Of a stretch of DNA of 64,000 nt, positions 7,841 to 16,076 are shown in pieces. The DNA comes from Fibrobacter sp. UWEL. Lineage in GTDB: Bacteria > Fibrobacterota > Fibrobacteria > Fibrobacterales > Fibrobacteraceae. The DNA lies in NCBI RefSeq assembly GCF_900142535.1, contig NZ_FRBE01000013.1, positions 1 through 64,000 on the forward strand. The letters are read 5' to 3'. Under the pieces are notes generated by a model, which saw only the letters and a list, made by a program, of their open reading frames with translations, was not told the origin of the DNA and made no database searches. Made by a program: the position numbers and the translations under genes. Within the stretch, counting starts at the first letter, position 1, and every line of letters starts with the position of its first letter.

Positions 7841-9028
7841 ATGTTGAAAGATGTTGAAAATTTGAAAAAGACCTTTAAGCTTAGAAACTTAGAGATTTTC
7901 CCCAATACCATCCTCAGCCCTATGGATGGGGTGACGGACGCTCCTTTCCGCCGTTTATGCCGTGTTTTGTCCGGAAATCGCATGGGTCTCCTGGTTTCGG
8001 AGTTTGTACCTACCAATGCGGACGAGGTTTTTAGCCTGACGGGGCACAAACAGCTGAAGTTTTACCCCGAGGAGAAGCCCTTTGGCATTCAAATTTTCGG
8101 GTGCTATCCGGATAAGATGGCCGCTGCGGCCAAAAAAATCGCAGACGGATTGCATCCGGACTATATCGAAGTGAACGCGGGATGCCCGGCACCCAAGGTG
8201 GCGGGGAAGGGGAGCGGCTCCGGTTTGCTTAGGGATTTGCCTCGTTTGCAAGAAATTCTCCACGATACCCGTAAGGCTCTAGATTCTTGTGATGTGAATA
8301 TTCCGCTGACACTGAAGTGCCGTATCGGTTGGGACGATGAATCCATCAACGTGATGGAAACGCTGAAAATCGCCGAGGGCGAGGGCGTGGAACTGCTGGT
8401 GGTTCATGGCCGTACTCGCCTGCAGGGCTACAATGGTCTGGCCAACTGGGACTGGATCGGGAAGGTGGCCGCCGCCGCAAAGATTCCTGTGGTAGGTAAC
8501 GGTGACGTGAACAGCGTGGAATGCGCCCTGGAACGCATCAATACCTATGGCGTGTCCGGCGTAAGCATTGGCAGGGGCGCCATGCACAACCCCTGGATTT
8601 TCGGGCAAATCGCCGACGCCTGGGAAGGTAAGCCCGCCCATATTATTACCGCGGAAGAAGCTCTGGACGTGTTCTCCATTTACTACAAGTTCCTGGAGGA
8701 AGAAGGCCGTACGGAACTGGGAGCTATGGGCCGCTTGAAACAGCTGGCTGCAAGACTGTGCAAAGGGTTTGTGGATGGATCTGAGGATGCCGCAGGCTCC
8801 GAAAATGTCATTCTGAGCGAAGTCGAAGAATCTAAAGGCGTTTCTGCTGCTATGGAAGTTCGCCAGACGTTGCTTACGGCGCAGACTCCCGAGGAGTTCT
8901 TCGAACGCAAGGAAATGCTGAAAAATGGCATTGCCAAGAGCCTGCGTTACGAGCCCAATCGTCTAGTGAACCTGAATGGCGCCAAGGACAATACCTTGGT
9001 TTTCGGGAACCATTACGTGAATCGATAG
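7841..9028 (+). CDS. dusB: tRNA-dihydrouridine synthase (DusB-like) with an in-frame repeat insertion
   Basis: 395 aa from ATG 7841; an upstream TTG at 7820 is less likely. This FMN enzyme reduces uridines in the tRNA D-loop. Motifs: LSPMDGVTDAPFRRL (FMN-barrel start), NAGCPAPKVAGKGSGSGLL (catalytic Cys of N-x-G-C-P), LKCRIGWD, VHGRTRLQGYNG, VVGNGDVNS and IGRGAMHNPWIF. These fit DusB. Near residue 322 the protein carries ENVILSEVEESK, which is the in-frame translation of the dispersed repeat at 8806-8836. The segment sits in the variable C-terminal helical part, where an insertion could be tolerated. Confidence 0.9.
   Translation: MLKDVENLKKTFKLRNLEIFPNTILSPMDGVTDAPFRRLCRVLSGNRMGLLVSEFVPTNADEVFSLTGHKQLKFYPEEKPFGIQIFGCYPDKMAAAAKKIADGLHPDYIEVNAGCPAPKVAGKGSGSGLLRDLPRLQEILHDTRKALDSCDVNIPLTLKCRIGWDDESINVMETLKIAEGEGVELLVVHGRTRLQGYNGLANWDWIGKVAAAAKIPVVGNGDVNSVECALERINTYGVSGVSIGRGAMHNPWIFGQIADAWEGKPAHIITAEEALDVFSIYYKFLEEEGRTELGAMGRLKQLAARLCKGFVDGSEDAAGSENVILSEVEESKGVSAAMEVRQTLLTAQTPEEFFERKEMLKNGIAKSLRYEPNRLVNLNGAKDNTLVFGNHYVNR
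8806..8836 (+). repeat. Dispersed GTCATTCTGA...GAATCTAAA repeat inside dusB
   Basis: The core TCATTCTGAGCGAAG then TCGAAGAATCTAAA is also found, with an internal insertion, between ilvE and recD2 (24968-25015), and as variants at 17630-17708 and 19015-19055. Here it is read in frame. Confidence 0.85.
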
Positions 9029-9060
9029 TTGCCACATTCGATACACTGAGTGCTTATTTT

Positions 9061-9096
9061 ATAAGGACTGCGGAACTATACCGCGGTCTTTATTTT
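9061..9096 (+). terminator. Intrinsic terminator after dusB
   Basis: Stem AGGACTGCGG / CCGCGGTCTT (G-U allowed) around AACTATA, followed by TTATTTTAT. Confidence 0.6.
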
Positions 9097-9140
9097 ATAT
9101 TACTGAAAGATTGAATTGGAACTTTTCTCCTCAGGTTTTT

Positions 9141-12100
9141 ATGAAGAAGAAATTTGCTTTGTCTGCCGCAATGCTTACTGCCCTTGGTTTGGCAACTGCC
9201 GTACAGGCCGCACAGAATGTTATCAAGGTCGACGATACTAAGCCGGGTATTGTGATCAAGAAAGATATGATGATGGCTGCTGACTTGGCCATTTGGAATC
9301 CGCCTAGCCGTTACTACGATTTGACCGACGCCTTTGTGGATGGCGGTTATCAGCTGTACCGTTTCCCCAATGGTTCTTTGAGTAATGATTACCACTGGAA
9401 TGGCATTGGTAAGTATGATAGCACGGGCCTCTGGATTTCTACTGAAGAAGAAGGCAAGTATGCTCCGGGCTTTTTGGGTGAAACGATTTACCGCGGCACC
9501 ACCAAGGACAACTACGGTTTTGTTCGTCGCAGCCACTTGGCTGATGGCAACATGAATACCATTTGGTGGGGCGAAATTCTGGACCCCAATGACCCGCCTT
9601 GGGTGGTGGTGGAATTCCCGGCAAAGAAGAACATTGACTCCTTGCAGATTAGCTGGGGTGACCTGCGCCCCAAGGCTTTCCAGTATGAATACTGGACTAC
9701 AGATTATGCGGAGTATCCGGGTGTCCATCAGGCTCTCACCAACGACTTAAAGTTGGAAGCCAAGGTGAAGGTGACCGGCCCTGAAACCATTTATAAGGGC
9801 AAGTCAGTGCACACTCGTTATGTGGCAATCCGCTTTAAGTTGCAGGATTTGCCGGGCAAGGGTGTACAGATCCGCGAAATGAAAATGTTCAGTAATGGTG
9901 AGGATTTGCTGGCTGGCAACGAGTACAAAATGTACGCTATGTCTACCCGCAACGGCGACAAGGCTCGCACCGACTGGACTAACATTCCCTGGCACTTTGA
10001 AGAATTCATGACTTATATCAATGGCTTGCCTAAGTCTGCCAATGGCAAGCCTGCTCAAGCTGTGATCTGTGTGAACGCCGGTACCGGTACTTCCAAGGAA
10101 GCTGCCGCCTGGGTGAAGTACGCCAACAAAGTAAAGGGCTACAATATTAAGCAGTGGGAAATCGGTAACGAACTGGACGGCGAATGGGAAGAATCCGGCC
10201 CCATTTCTGCCCGCCATTACGCCGCACGATTCCTGGAATACGCTCGCGCCATGAAGGCGGTGGACCCCACGATTATTATTCACGGTCCGCTGCTCAGTAC
10301 CCACAAGATGATGCAGAAGGGTGCCGGCATTCTTGATGGAAAATACTGGATGGAAGAATTCCTGCGCATTGTGGGCGAGGCGGAAAAGGCCGACGGCAAG
10401 CGCTACCTGGATGCGATGGACTTGCATAACTATCCGTACTGGACTCCCAACGGCGCCAACGCCAAGGACATGCTGAAGGCCATGCTTGATGTGGGCCCCA
10501 ATATGGATACGCTGGACGTGTGGATGAAGCGCCACTTGCCGGGTGTGGACAAGGTCCCGTCAGCTTCTGGTGAAGATAAGCGTCGCGTGTTCCTTTCTGA
10601 ATTTAGCACCAACGTTCAGGGCTATAGCTTGCTCATGGATTACCCCCAGGCAACTGCCATGGCCATGATTTTTGCTCAGCATGCGGTGCGCTTTGGCGAC
10701 CGTTTACAGGTGCTGCCCTGGGATGCATTCGGTAATCTCTTCAAGAGCCCCGATGACACTTGGGGTACTATCAGTATGTCGGCCCTTTTGAAGGAAGGTT
10801 CCTGGAACAAGTGGAAGTCTTTGGAGCCGACCGCAGAATACTACGGCCTGTATATGACTTTCAAGCGATTCCTGGAAGAGGGTTTCGCTGTGGTTCCTGC
10901 GGAAAGCAATAATCCCGATGTGGTGGCCTATGCGCTGGCTTCTCCTGCGGGCAAAAACGGCGCCGCAAATTCCGCTCGCGTTTTGCTTGCAAACTTAAGC
11001 GACGTGGCTCAGGTGGTGCAGATTGATCGCGCTTCCGTGGGCGCAGGCGCTGACAATGCCTCCATCGAAGTGGACGTTTTCGGTGAAGAACAGTTCAAGT
11101 GGGTGGGCGACCAGAAGAATGCCTATCCTTATCCGAAGATGGGCCCTAGTGGCAGAAAGCTTGACGTGAAGAAATCTCGGGACATTACCATTCCTCCTTT
11201 TGGTGTAGTTGTCGCACAGATCAATCCCAATGTTTCTAAGAACGCAGGTGCTCCTGTTGTTCTGGCAGCCGCCCTCGAAAAGAAGGTGATGATGCTTGGC
11301 GATACGCTGGATCTGTTTGGAACGGTTTCCCAGCAGGATGGCCAGATTACTGGTGCAACCCTCAAGGTTCCTGGTTTCGGAAAGAACGGCGCTGCAGCAA
11401 CTGTAAAGATTACACCGGACGATGGCAAGTGGGATGCCGCCATCGAAAGTTTCCATGTGAAGGTTCCCGTGCCGGAATATGCAAAGGCTACTCCCGTAGT
11501 GGTGCAGGGCACTGGTGCCAAGGGTACTGAAATGGAACTGACCGTTACTGGCCTGGGCGGCAAGAAGACTGTCCAAAAGATTCCGTTCCGCATTCGTGGC
11601 AAGTATCGTACCACAAGTATTTTGCAGAACTTCGATAACGGCCTGGACGCTGTGGAATGGTTCCCGGTGGTGGGCGAAGGCAATACAGAAATGAACGCCA
11701 AGGTCTTTAACGGAAATCCGCCCCATGGTGGCTTTATCCGTCATGACTTCCACATCGAACAGCCGCCTACTCAGGGTTGGCCCAACTACTCTGGCGCTTA
11801 CTATGTGGTTCCTCCGGAAATCAAGAAGTCTGTAGGTGTGGTGTTTGACTATGCCACCAACCACAACAATCCCGATGGCTATATCGAAGTGCAGGTCCAG
11901 AGCGACCAGGTGAAGGATTACGACGAATTCATGGTCCGCCTGAAAACCACCCGCGGCAACTGGATGCGCGATACCCTCATCTGGGAAAACATGGCCCAGG
12001 AAGGTTGGGGCAAGACAATCCCCCAGCTGGATCCTACCAAGATCAAGACCATCAACTTCCGCGCCCGTCATAGCGGTGTGGGCTACATCAGTCTGGACAA

Positions 12101-12167
12101 CATCTACCTGCTGCAGGAAGACGGAACCGAGGTGCCCATGCCCAAGGGATTGCGCCGCCTGAGATAG
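9141..12167 (+). CDS. Secreted multidomain clan-A glycoside hydrolase
   Basis: 1008 aa from ATG 9141, which gives a signal peptide (MKKKFALSAAMLTALGLATAVQA); TTG 9111 is less likely. Order: a segment like a discoidin/F5-8C module (SHLADGNMNTIWWGE ... WVVVEFPAKKNIDSLQISWG, about 130-260); a TIM-barrel glycosidase (about 290-620) with QWEIGNELDGEWEESG, whose Glu after Asn is the usual clan-A acid/base, and FLSEFSTN, whose Glu fits the nucleophile; a beta-rich region; and a C-terminal CBM-like sandwich (about 850-1000). The barrel resembles arabinofuranosidase/GH30/GH39-type folds, but I cannot assign the family or substrate. It is a single gene, presumably for plant cell-wall polysaccharide. 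Confidence 0.75.
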   Translation: MKKKFALSAAMLTALGLATAVQAAQNVIKVDDTKPGIVIKKDMMMAADLAIWNPPSRYYDLTDAFVDGGYQLYRFPNGSLSNDYHWNGIGKYDSTGLWISTEEEGKYAPGFLGETIYRGTTKDNYGFVRRSHLADGNMNTIWWGEILDPNDPPWVVVEFPAKKNIDSLQISWGDLRPKAFQYEYWTTDYAEYPGVHQALTNDLKLEAKVKVTGPETIYKGKSVHTRYVAIRFKLQDLPGKGVQIREMKMFSNGEDLLAGNEYKMYAMSTRNGDKARTDWTNIPWHFEEFMTYINGLPKSANGKPAQAVICVNAGTGTSKEAAAWVKYANKVKGYNIKQWEIGNELDGEWEESGPISARHYAARFLEYARAMKAVDPTIIIHGPLLSTHKMMQKGAGILDGKYWMEEFLRIVGEAEKADGKRYLDAMDLHNYPYWTPNGANAKDMLKAMLDVGPNMDTLDVWMKRHLPGVDKVPSASGEDKRRVFLSEFSTNVQGYSLLMDYPQATAMAMIFAQHAVRFGDRLQVLPWDAFGNLFKSPDDTWGTISMSALLKEGSWNKWKSLEPTAEYYGLYMTFKRFLEEGFAVVPAESNNPDVVAYALASPAGKNGAANSARVLLANLSDVAQVVQIDRASVGAGADNASIEVDVFGEEQFKWVGDQKNAYPYPKMGPSGRKLDVKKSRDITIPPFGVVVAQINPNVSKNAGAPVVLAAALEKKVMMLGDTLDLFGTVSQQDGQITGATLKVPGFGKNGAAATVKITPDDGKWDAAIESFHVKVPVPEYAKATPVVVQGTGAKGTEMELTVTGLGGKKTVQKIPFRIRGKYRTTSILQNFDNGLDAVEWFPVVGEGNTEMNAKVFNGNPPHGGFIRHDFHIEQPPTQGWPNYSGAYYVVPPEIKKSVGVVFDYATNHNNPDGYIEVQVQSDQVKDYDEFMVRLKTTRGNWMRDTLIWENMAQEGWGKTIPQLDPTKIKTINFRARHSGVGYISLDNIYLLQEDGTEVPMPKGLRRLR

Positions 12168-12194
12168 CCCTTCGGCTAGCGTTCAGGGATCTTT

Positions 12195-12228
12195 GAAAAA
12201 AATCCCAGCGGGCTGTTCCTGCTGGGAT
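12195..12228 (-). terminator. Second terminator downstream of gltA
   Basis: An 11-bp stem (12202-12212/12218-12228, one mismatch) around CTGTT. On the minus strand it is followed by seven T residues (12201-12195). Confidence 0.7.
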
Positions 12229-12240
12229 AAAATGAAAATC

Positions 12241-12273
12241 AAAAAGAAAACCTCGCAGTTTGTCGCTGCGAGG
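12241..12273 (-). terminator. gltA terminator
   Basis: Perfect 8-bp stem CCTCGCAG (12251-12258)/CTGCGAGG (12266-12273), followed on the minus strand by TTTTCTTTTTG. Confidence 0.85.
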
Positions 12274-12281
12274 CATTTCTG

Positions 12282-13571
12282 TTAACGCTTGTCGCGGTCC
12301 ACCCAAGGTCTTTGGTTGAAGCCAGTATAAATCTGGCGGGGACGGTTGATCTTGGAGTTGGGATCGTCGTGCATTTCCTTCCAGTGGGCAATCCAGCCGG
12401 GCAGACGACCGATAGCAAACATCACGGTGAGCATGTCGGTGGGGATACCCATGGCACGGTACAGGATACCGGAGTAGAAGTCCACATTGGGATAGAGCTT
12501 ACGTTCGATGAAGTATTCATCCTTCAGGGCGGCTTCTTCAAGCTTCAGAGCAATGTCAAGCAGCGGGTCGTGAACGTGTTCGCGTTCGAAGACCTGGTAC
12601 ATCAGCTTCTTAAGAACCTTGGCGCGGGGGTCGTAGCTCTTGTAGACGCGATGACCGAAGCCGGAGAGACGGAACGGGTCGTTCTTGTCCTTGGCCTTTG
12701 CCATGACCTGTTCGATGGTCATGCCGCTCTGCTGAATGCGGAGCAGGGTTTCCAGCACAGCCTGGTTAGCACCACCGTGGAGAGGACCCCACAGGGCGCA
12801 AATGCCTGCACAGATAGAAGCGTAAAGGTTTGCCTGAGAGCTGCCCACCATACGGACGGTAGAAGTGGAGCAGTTCTGTTCGTGGTCGGCGTGAACAATC
12901 AGGAGAGTGTTCAGTGCCTTTTCCATGATGGGATCCGGGTGGTAAGGACGAGCCTTACTGGAGAACATCATGTTCAGGAAGTTACTGCAGTAGCTGCGTT
13001 CTGCTTCGGGGTACACGAACGGTTCACCGATGCTTGCCTTGTAAGCAAAAGCAGCGATGGTACGAACCTTGGAAATCAAGCCGGCGGTAGTCAGTTCGAA
13101 TGCGCTGGCAATGTTTTCGTCGTCATAGAAACGGGGGGTGAACAAACCCACGGCGTTCACGATGGAGCTCAAGATACCCATGGGGTGGGCATTAGGCGGC
13201 ATCTGACGGAAGAAGTTCAGCAGGTTTTCGTGGAGGAGTGCGTTTTCGGTCAGCAGGGTACGGAAATGGGACAGCTGCTGAGATGTGGGCAGTTCGCCGT
13301 AAATCAGGAGCCATGCAGTTTCCGGGAAGGTGGCTTTTTCTGCCAAGTCTTCGATGGCGTAACCGCGATAGCGCAGAATACCCTTTTCACCATTCACGTA
13401 GGTGATGGAGCTCTTGGTACTACCGGTGTTCAGGTAGCCGTAATCCAGCGTAATAAGTCCAGAGTCCTTGCGGAGCTTGGAAATATCGAGACCGTGTTCG
13501 TTCTCAGTACCTTCAGTGACGGGGAGCTCGTAGCTCTTTCCGGCATAGTTCAGTATTGCGTTGTCGGACAT
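12282..13571 (-). CDS. gltA: Citrate synthase (type II)
   Basis: 429 aa; condenses oxaloacetate and acetyl-CoA at the entry of the citrate cycle. An N-terminal beta domain (GLITLDYGYLNTGSTKSSITYVNGEKGILRYRGY), typical of hexameric type II enzymes, is followed by HADHEQNCSTSTVR, GPLHGGANQAV with the catalytic His, GFGHRVYKSYDPRA and NVDFYSGILYRAMG with the catalytic Asp. The C-terminus reads RPRQIYTGFNQRPWV. Start ATG 13571 has GGAGG 4-5 nt upstream. An in-frame upstream ATG at 13613 would add 14 residues and is rejected because of this RBS. The aminotransferase upstream is 124 bp away, so co-transcription is uncertain. Confidence 0.97.
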   Translation of the reverse strand: MSDNAILNYAGKSYELPVTEGTENEHGLDISKLRKDSGLITLDYGYLNTGSTKSSITYVNGEKGILRYRGYAIEDLAEKATFPETAWLLIYGELPTSQQLSHFRTLLTENALLHENLLNFFRQMPPNAHPMGILSSIVNAVGLFTPRFYDDENIASAFELTTAGLISKVRTIAAFAYKASIGEPFVYPEAERSYCSNFLNMMFSSKARPYHPDPIMEKALNTLLIVHADHEQNCSTSTVRMVGSSQANLYASICAGICALWGPLHGGANQAVLETLLRIQQSGMTIEQVMAKAKDKNDPFRLSGFGHRVYKSYDPRAKVLKKLMYQVFEREHVHDPLLDIALKLEEAALKDEYFIERKLYPNVDFYSGILYRAMGIPTDMLTVMFAIGRLPGWIAHWKEMHDDPNSKINRPRQIYTGFNQRPWVDRDKR

Positions 13572-13695
13572 TGATCCTCCAGTTAAAGTTACATGCCTTG
13601 TAAAAAGGCTCATGCTAATTGTAGCAAACTTTGTGCCATATTTCGGGCGTAAACTTTCCGTGGGATGGTTTCACGCCCAAGCCGTGGCGGGCTGA

Positions 13696-14991
13696 TTACT
13701 TCTGCAGGTCCTTTACAGCCTTGTAGATGTTGTCGAACAGCTTGCCCAGCTTTTCGGTGGGAACTGCGGAGAAGGCCAAGCGGATAAGACCGGACAGCAT
13801 GATGGTGCCGGTGCTGTAATCCTTGATGAGCTTCTGGCGGAGTTCTTCGGCATCCACGCCCTTGGGCTTGACGCACATGAAGTAACCGCTGTTGAAGGGC
13901 ATTGCTTCGAAGGATTCTGCGTATTCCGGATGGGTAGCGAGAATTTCCTTGATGATGTCGTAGCGCTTCTTGAGGGTAGCGTACTTTTCTGCCTTCTGGT
14001 CGGCGTATTCAGCAGACTGGTAGGCAGCCAGAAGAATCTTCTGGGAAATGGACGGGCCGTTGGAGATGTTGCCACGGACAGTACCTGCAGCCTTGTCTTC
14101 CAGAGCCTTCAGCTGGGCTTCGGTAGCACCCTTGAAGCCAAAGCTCATAAAGCCAACGCGGAAACCCCAAACGTAGTCTTCCTTGGTGGGGCCGTCCAGC
14201 TTAACAGCCAGCAGGTTTTCGTGAGCGTCCACAATCTTAACGAACAGGGATTCGCGGGTAACGCCTTCTTCGTAAACGAGACCGAAGTAGGCGTCGTCCA
14301 TGAGGGCCACGACCTTGTTGCCTGCAGCGGCGCAATCGGTCAAAATCTTTGCAATTTCAACAGCTTCGGTTTCAGTTGCGGTGTAACCGGTGGGGTTGTT
14401 GGGGAAGTTCAGGAGCACGACCTTCTTGTCGCTCTTGCCTGCAGCGAGAGCAGCCTTGAGGGCTTCGGTATCGAAACCGCCGTTCTTGAAGGTATTGAAA
14501 GTGCGGATCTTAGCGCCGCGGGCGTTTTCGAAAACCAGTTCGTAGTTGTCCCAGTACAGGTCCGGAATGATGACTTCGTCACCAGCGTCCAGGAACATGT
14601 AGCCAGCGCAGCTGATAGCGTGGGTCAGAGCGCAGGTCACGACCGGGTTAGAGAACTGCTTGGAGGCGAGGGTCGGGTTCTTCTTGATGACCTGTTCCTT
14701 CCAAGCCTTACGCAGGTCCGGATTACCGAAGCTGGGGGCATAGAGGAAGGACTGCTTGGGGAGATTCAGGGACTTGAGAACGCAATCCAGAACCAGGGGG
14801 CTGCCGTCGTCTTCGAGAGCAGTACCGATGGTAGCGTTGATGTCGGAGCCCTTAGCTTCGGCACCCTGGCCAAGAATACCCTTGCGGGGGAAGAAAATGG
14901 CCTTGCCCTGTTCAGAGAGCATATCGAGGACCTTGCAACCGTTTGCAGAAAGTTCGGCGTTCAAGGCAACTGCGAGAGGATTGTAGTTCAT
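13696..14991 (-). CDS. PLP-dependent aminotransferase, class I/II
   Basis: 431 aa, cytosolic. Fold-type I aminotransferase motifs: LNFPNNPTGYTATETEAV, MDDAYFGLVYEE, the Schiff-base Lys segment (AVKLDGPTKEDYVWGFRVGF, with Lys before EDYVWG), and FNSGYFMCVKPKG with the C-terminal RLAFSAVP. The usual SxxK is replaced by DGPTK. The N-terminal part (KGILGQGAEAKGSDINATIGTALEDDGSPL) is characteristic of a class-I subgroup found in several anaerobes. Amino-acid substrate not determined; aspartate/aromatic or alanine types are possible. RBS CAGGA lies before the ATG. Confidence 0.85.
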   Translation of the reverse strand: MNYNPLAVALNAELSANGCKVLDMLSEQGKAIFFPRKGILGQGAEAKGSDINATIGTALEDDGSPLVLDCVLKSLNLPKQSFLYAPSFGNPDLRKAWKEQVIKKNPTLASKQFSNPVVTCALTHAISCAGYMFLDAGDEVIIPDLYWDNYELVFENARGAKIRTFNTFKNGGFDTEALKAALAAGKSDKKVVLLNFPNNPTGYTATETEAVEIAKILTDCAAAGNKVVALMDDAYFGLVYEEGVTRESLFVKIVDAHENLLAVKLDGPTKEDYVWGFRVGFMSFGFKGATEAQLKALEDKAAGTVRGNISNGPSISQKILLAAYQSAEYADQKAEKYATLKKRYDIIKEILATHPEYAESFEAMPFNSGYFMCVKPKGVDAEELRQKLIKDYSTGTIMLSGLIRLAFSAVPTEKLGKLFDNIYKAVKDLQK

Positions 14992-15021
14992 TTTTCGTGT
15001 CCTGTTGAAAAATATGTTTAA

Positions 15022-15284
15022 ACCGAGGGCAATTTAGTTTTTTTTGGACCTGCTCGCAAGGTAGGCGAGCCTTTCAAAAACCGCAAAACAACCAAAAAAT
15101 GTGCAGTTTTTTCACAAACCGTATTACAATATTTGTTTGTAAGTAAAATGTGATTTTAGGGACGGGAAACGTTGAGGGATGGGCGGCGGTTAGGAACTTA
15201 TCATATTCAGCAATTGTTCCTTCATTTTTCCTCTGTCCACCCCTTGCCTTAATTTTTTAAATACCTAGCTTTAGGTGCGTCCAA
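15022..15284. other. Intergenic region with promoter-like AT tract
   Basis: No gene seen. It contains a GC hairpin (GCTCGC...GCGAGC, 15053-15074) behind a T-run, AT-rich blocks, and a TTGCCT (15244-15249) with A/T-rich DNA after it. The last may be the promoter of the peptidase-ligase cassette. Confidence 0.4.
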
Positions 15285-15378
15285 TCGACGACCCGGGAAA
15301 ACGTCCCGACAGCCGCCAGTTTAGGCCAGCGCCCGCATCAATTTGTTGACGCCGACTGTCTTAAAAAGAAGGCATACG
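15285..15378 (+). ncRNA. Structured-looking 5' leader of the amidoligase cassette
   Basis: Three nested or successive helices can be drawn. The first is CGGGA/TCCCG (15295-15309). The second is an outer stem GACAGCCG (15308-15315) with CGACTGTC (15353-15360), one mismatch. The third is an internal hairpin GC-A-TCAA/TTGA-C-GC (15335-15352). It ends just before the RBS (AGAAGG, 15367-15372). It matches no riboswitch class I know; the first and second helices overlap by two bases and may be alternatives. Confidence 0.35.
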
Positions 15379-16074
15379 ATGGACATCAAAATATTGCCGC
15401 AGCCTGACGATGTCACTTGCGGCCCCACGAGCCTGCACGCTGTGTACGAGCATCTTGGTTACAAGATACCCCTTAAAAAACTTATTTCCGAAATTGAGTT
15501 CCTGGAAGAAGGTGGCACCCTGGGGGTGTTCCTGGGAATCGACGCTCTGAAGCGCGGGTTCAAGGCGACCATCCATTCCTACAACTTGAAGATTTTCGAC
15601 CCCACCTGGAACGGGTTGAAAATGCCTGCCCTCCGGGAAAAACTGGTTTTGCTACGTCGCGCGAAAACGGCACCCAAGCTGCGGAAGGCCATCGAGGCGT
15701 ACATCCGGTTTATTGACCTGGGCGGAACGGTGGCCATGTCCGACTTGCGGGCATCCATGTTCCAGAAGTATTTCAAGAAGAACGTTCCTGTTCTTTGCGG
15801 TCTTTCGGCCACTTATTTGTACCAGTGCATGCGTGAATTTACCGACGAAAATGACAAGTCCGTTTTCGACGATATTCACGGGGATCCTTGCGGCCATTTT
15901 GTGGTGGCTTACGGGCTAGATGAAAAGAACCAGTTCATGGTGGCGGATCCGGACTGCACCAATCCCTTACATAAGAACCCTTACTATAAGGTCGACAAAT
16001 TCAGATTTTTGCATAGCATCTTGCTTGGCGTCATGACCTACGACGGCAACGTGCTTGTGATTGAAAAGGCATAA
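15379..16074 (+). CDS. Papain-like (peptidase C39-like) cysteine peptidase
   Basis: 231 aa, no signal peptide. The Cys-His-Asp set is visible: DVTCGPTSLHAV (Cys14), GHFVVAYG (His173) and MVADPD (Asp190), the arrangement of C39-like/papain-fold enzymes. Start ATG 15379 has AGAAGG 6 nt upstream; a TTG at 15343 is rejected. It is the first gene of a four-gene cassette, separated by 2 nt from the RLAN-ATP-grasp gene. In known clusters of this kind a papain-like enzyme accompanies RimK-type ligases and may trim or transfer the product; the substrate here is unknown. Confidence 0.8.
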   Translation: MDIKILPQPDDVTCGPTSLHAVYEHLGYKIPLKKLISEIEFLEEGGTLGVFLGIDALKRGFKATIHSYNLKIFDPTWNGLKMPALREKLVLLRRAKTAPKLRKAIEAYIRFIDLGGTVAMSDLRASMFQKYFKKNVPVLCGLSATYLYQCMREFTDENDKSVFDDIHGDPCGHFVVAYGLDEKNQFMVADPDCTNPLHKNPYYKVDKFRFLHSILLGVMTYDGNVLVIEKA

Positions 16075-16076
16075 TC

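Noticed and set aside
15285-15378. Known riboswitch class in the leader
   Set aside because: No TPP, cobalamin, FMN, SAM, lysine, glycine or guanidine consensus blocks are seen.
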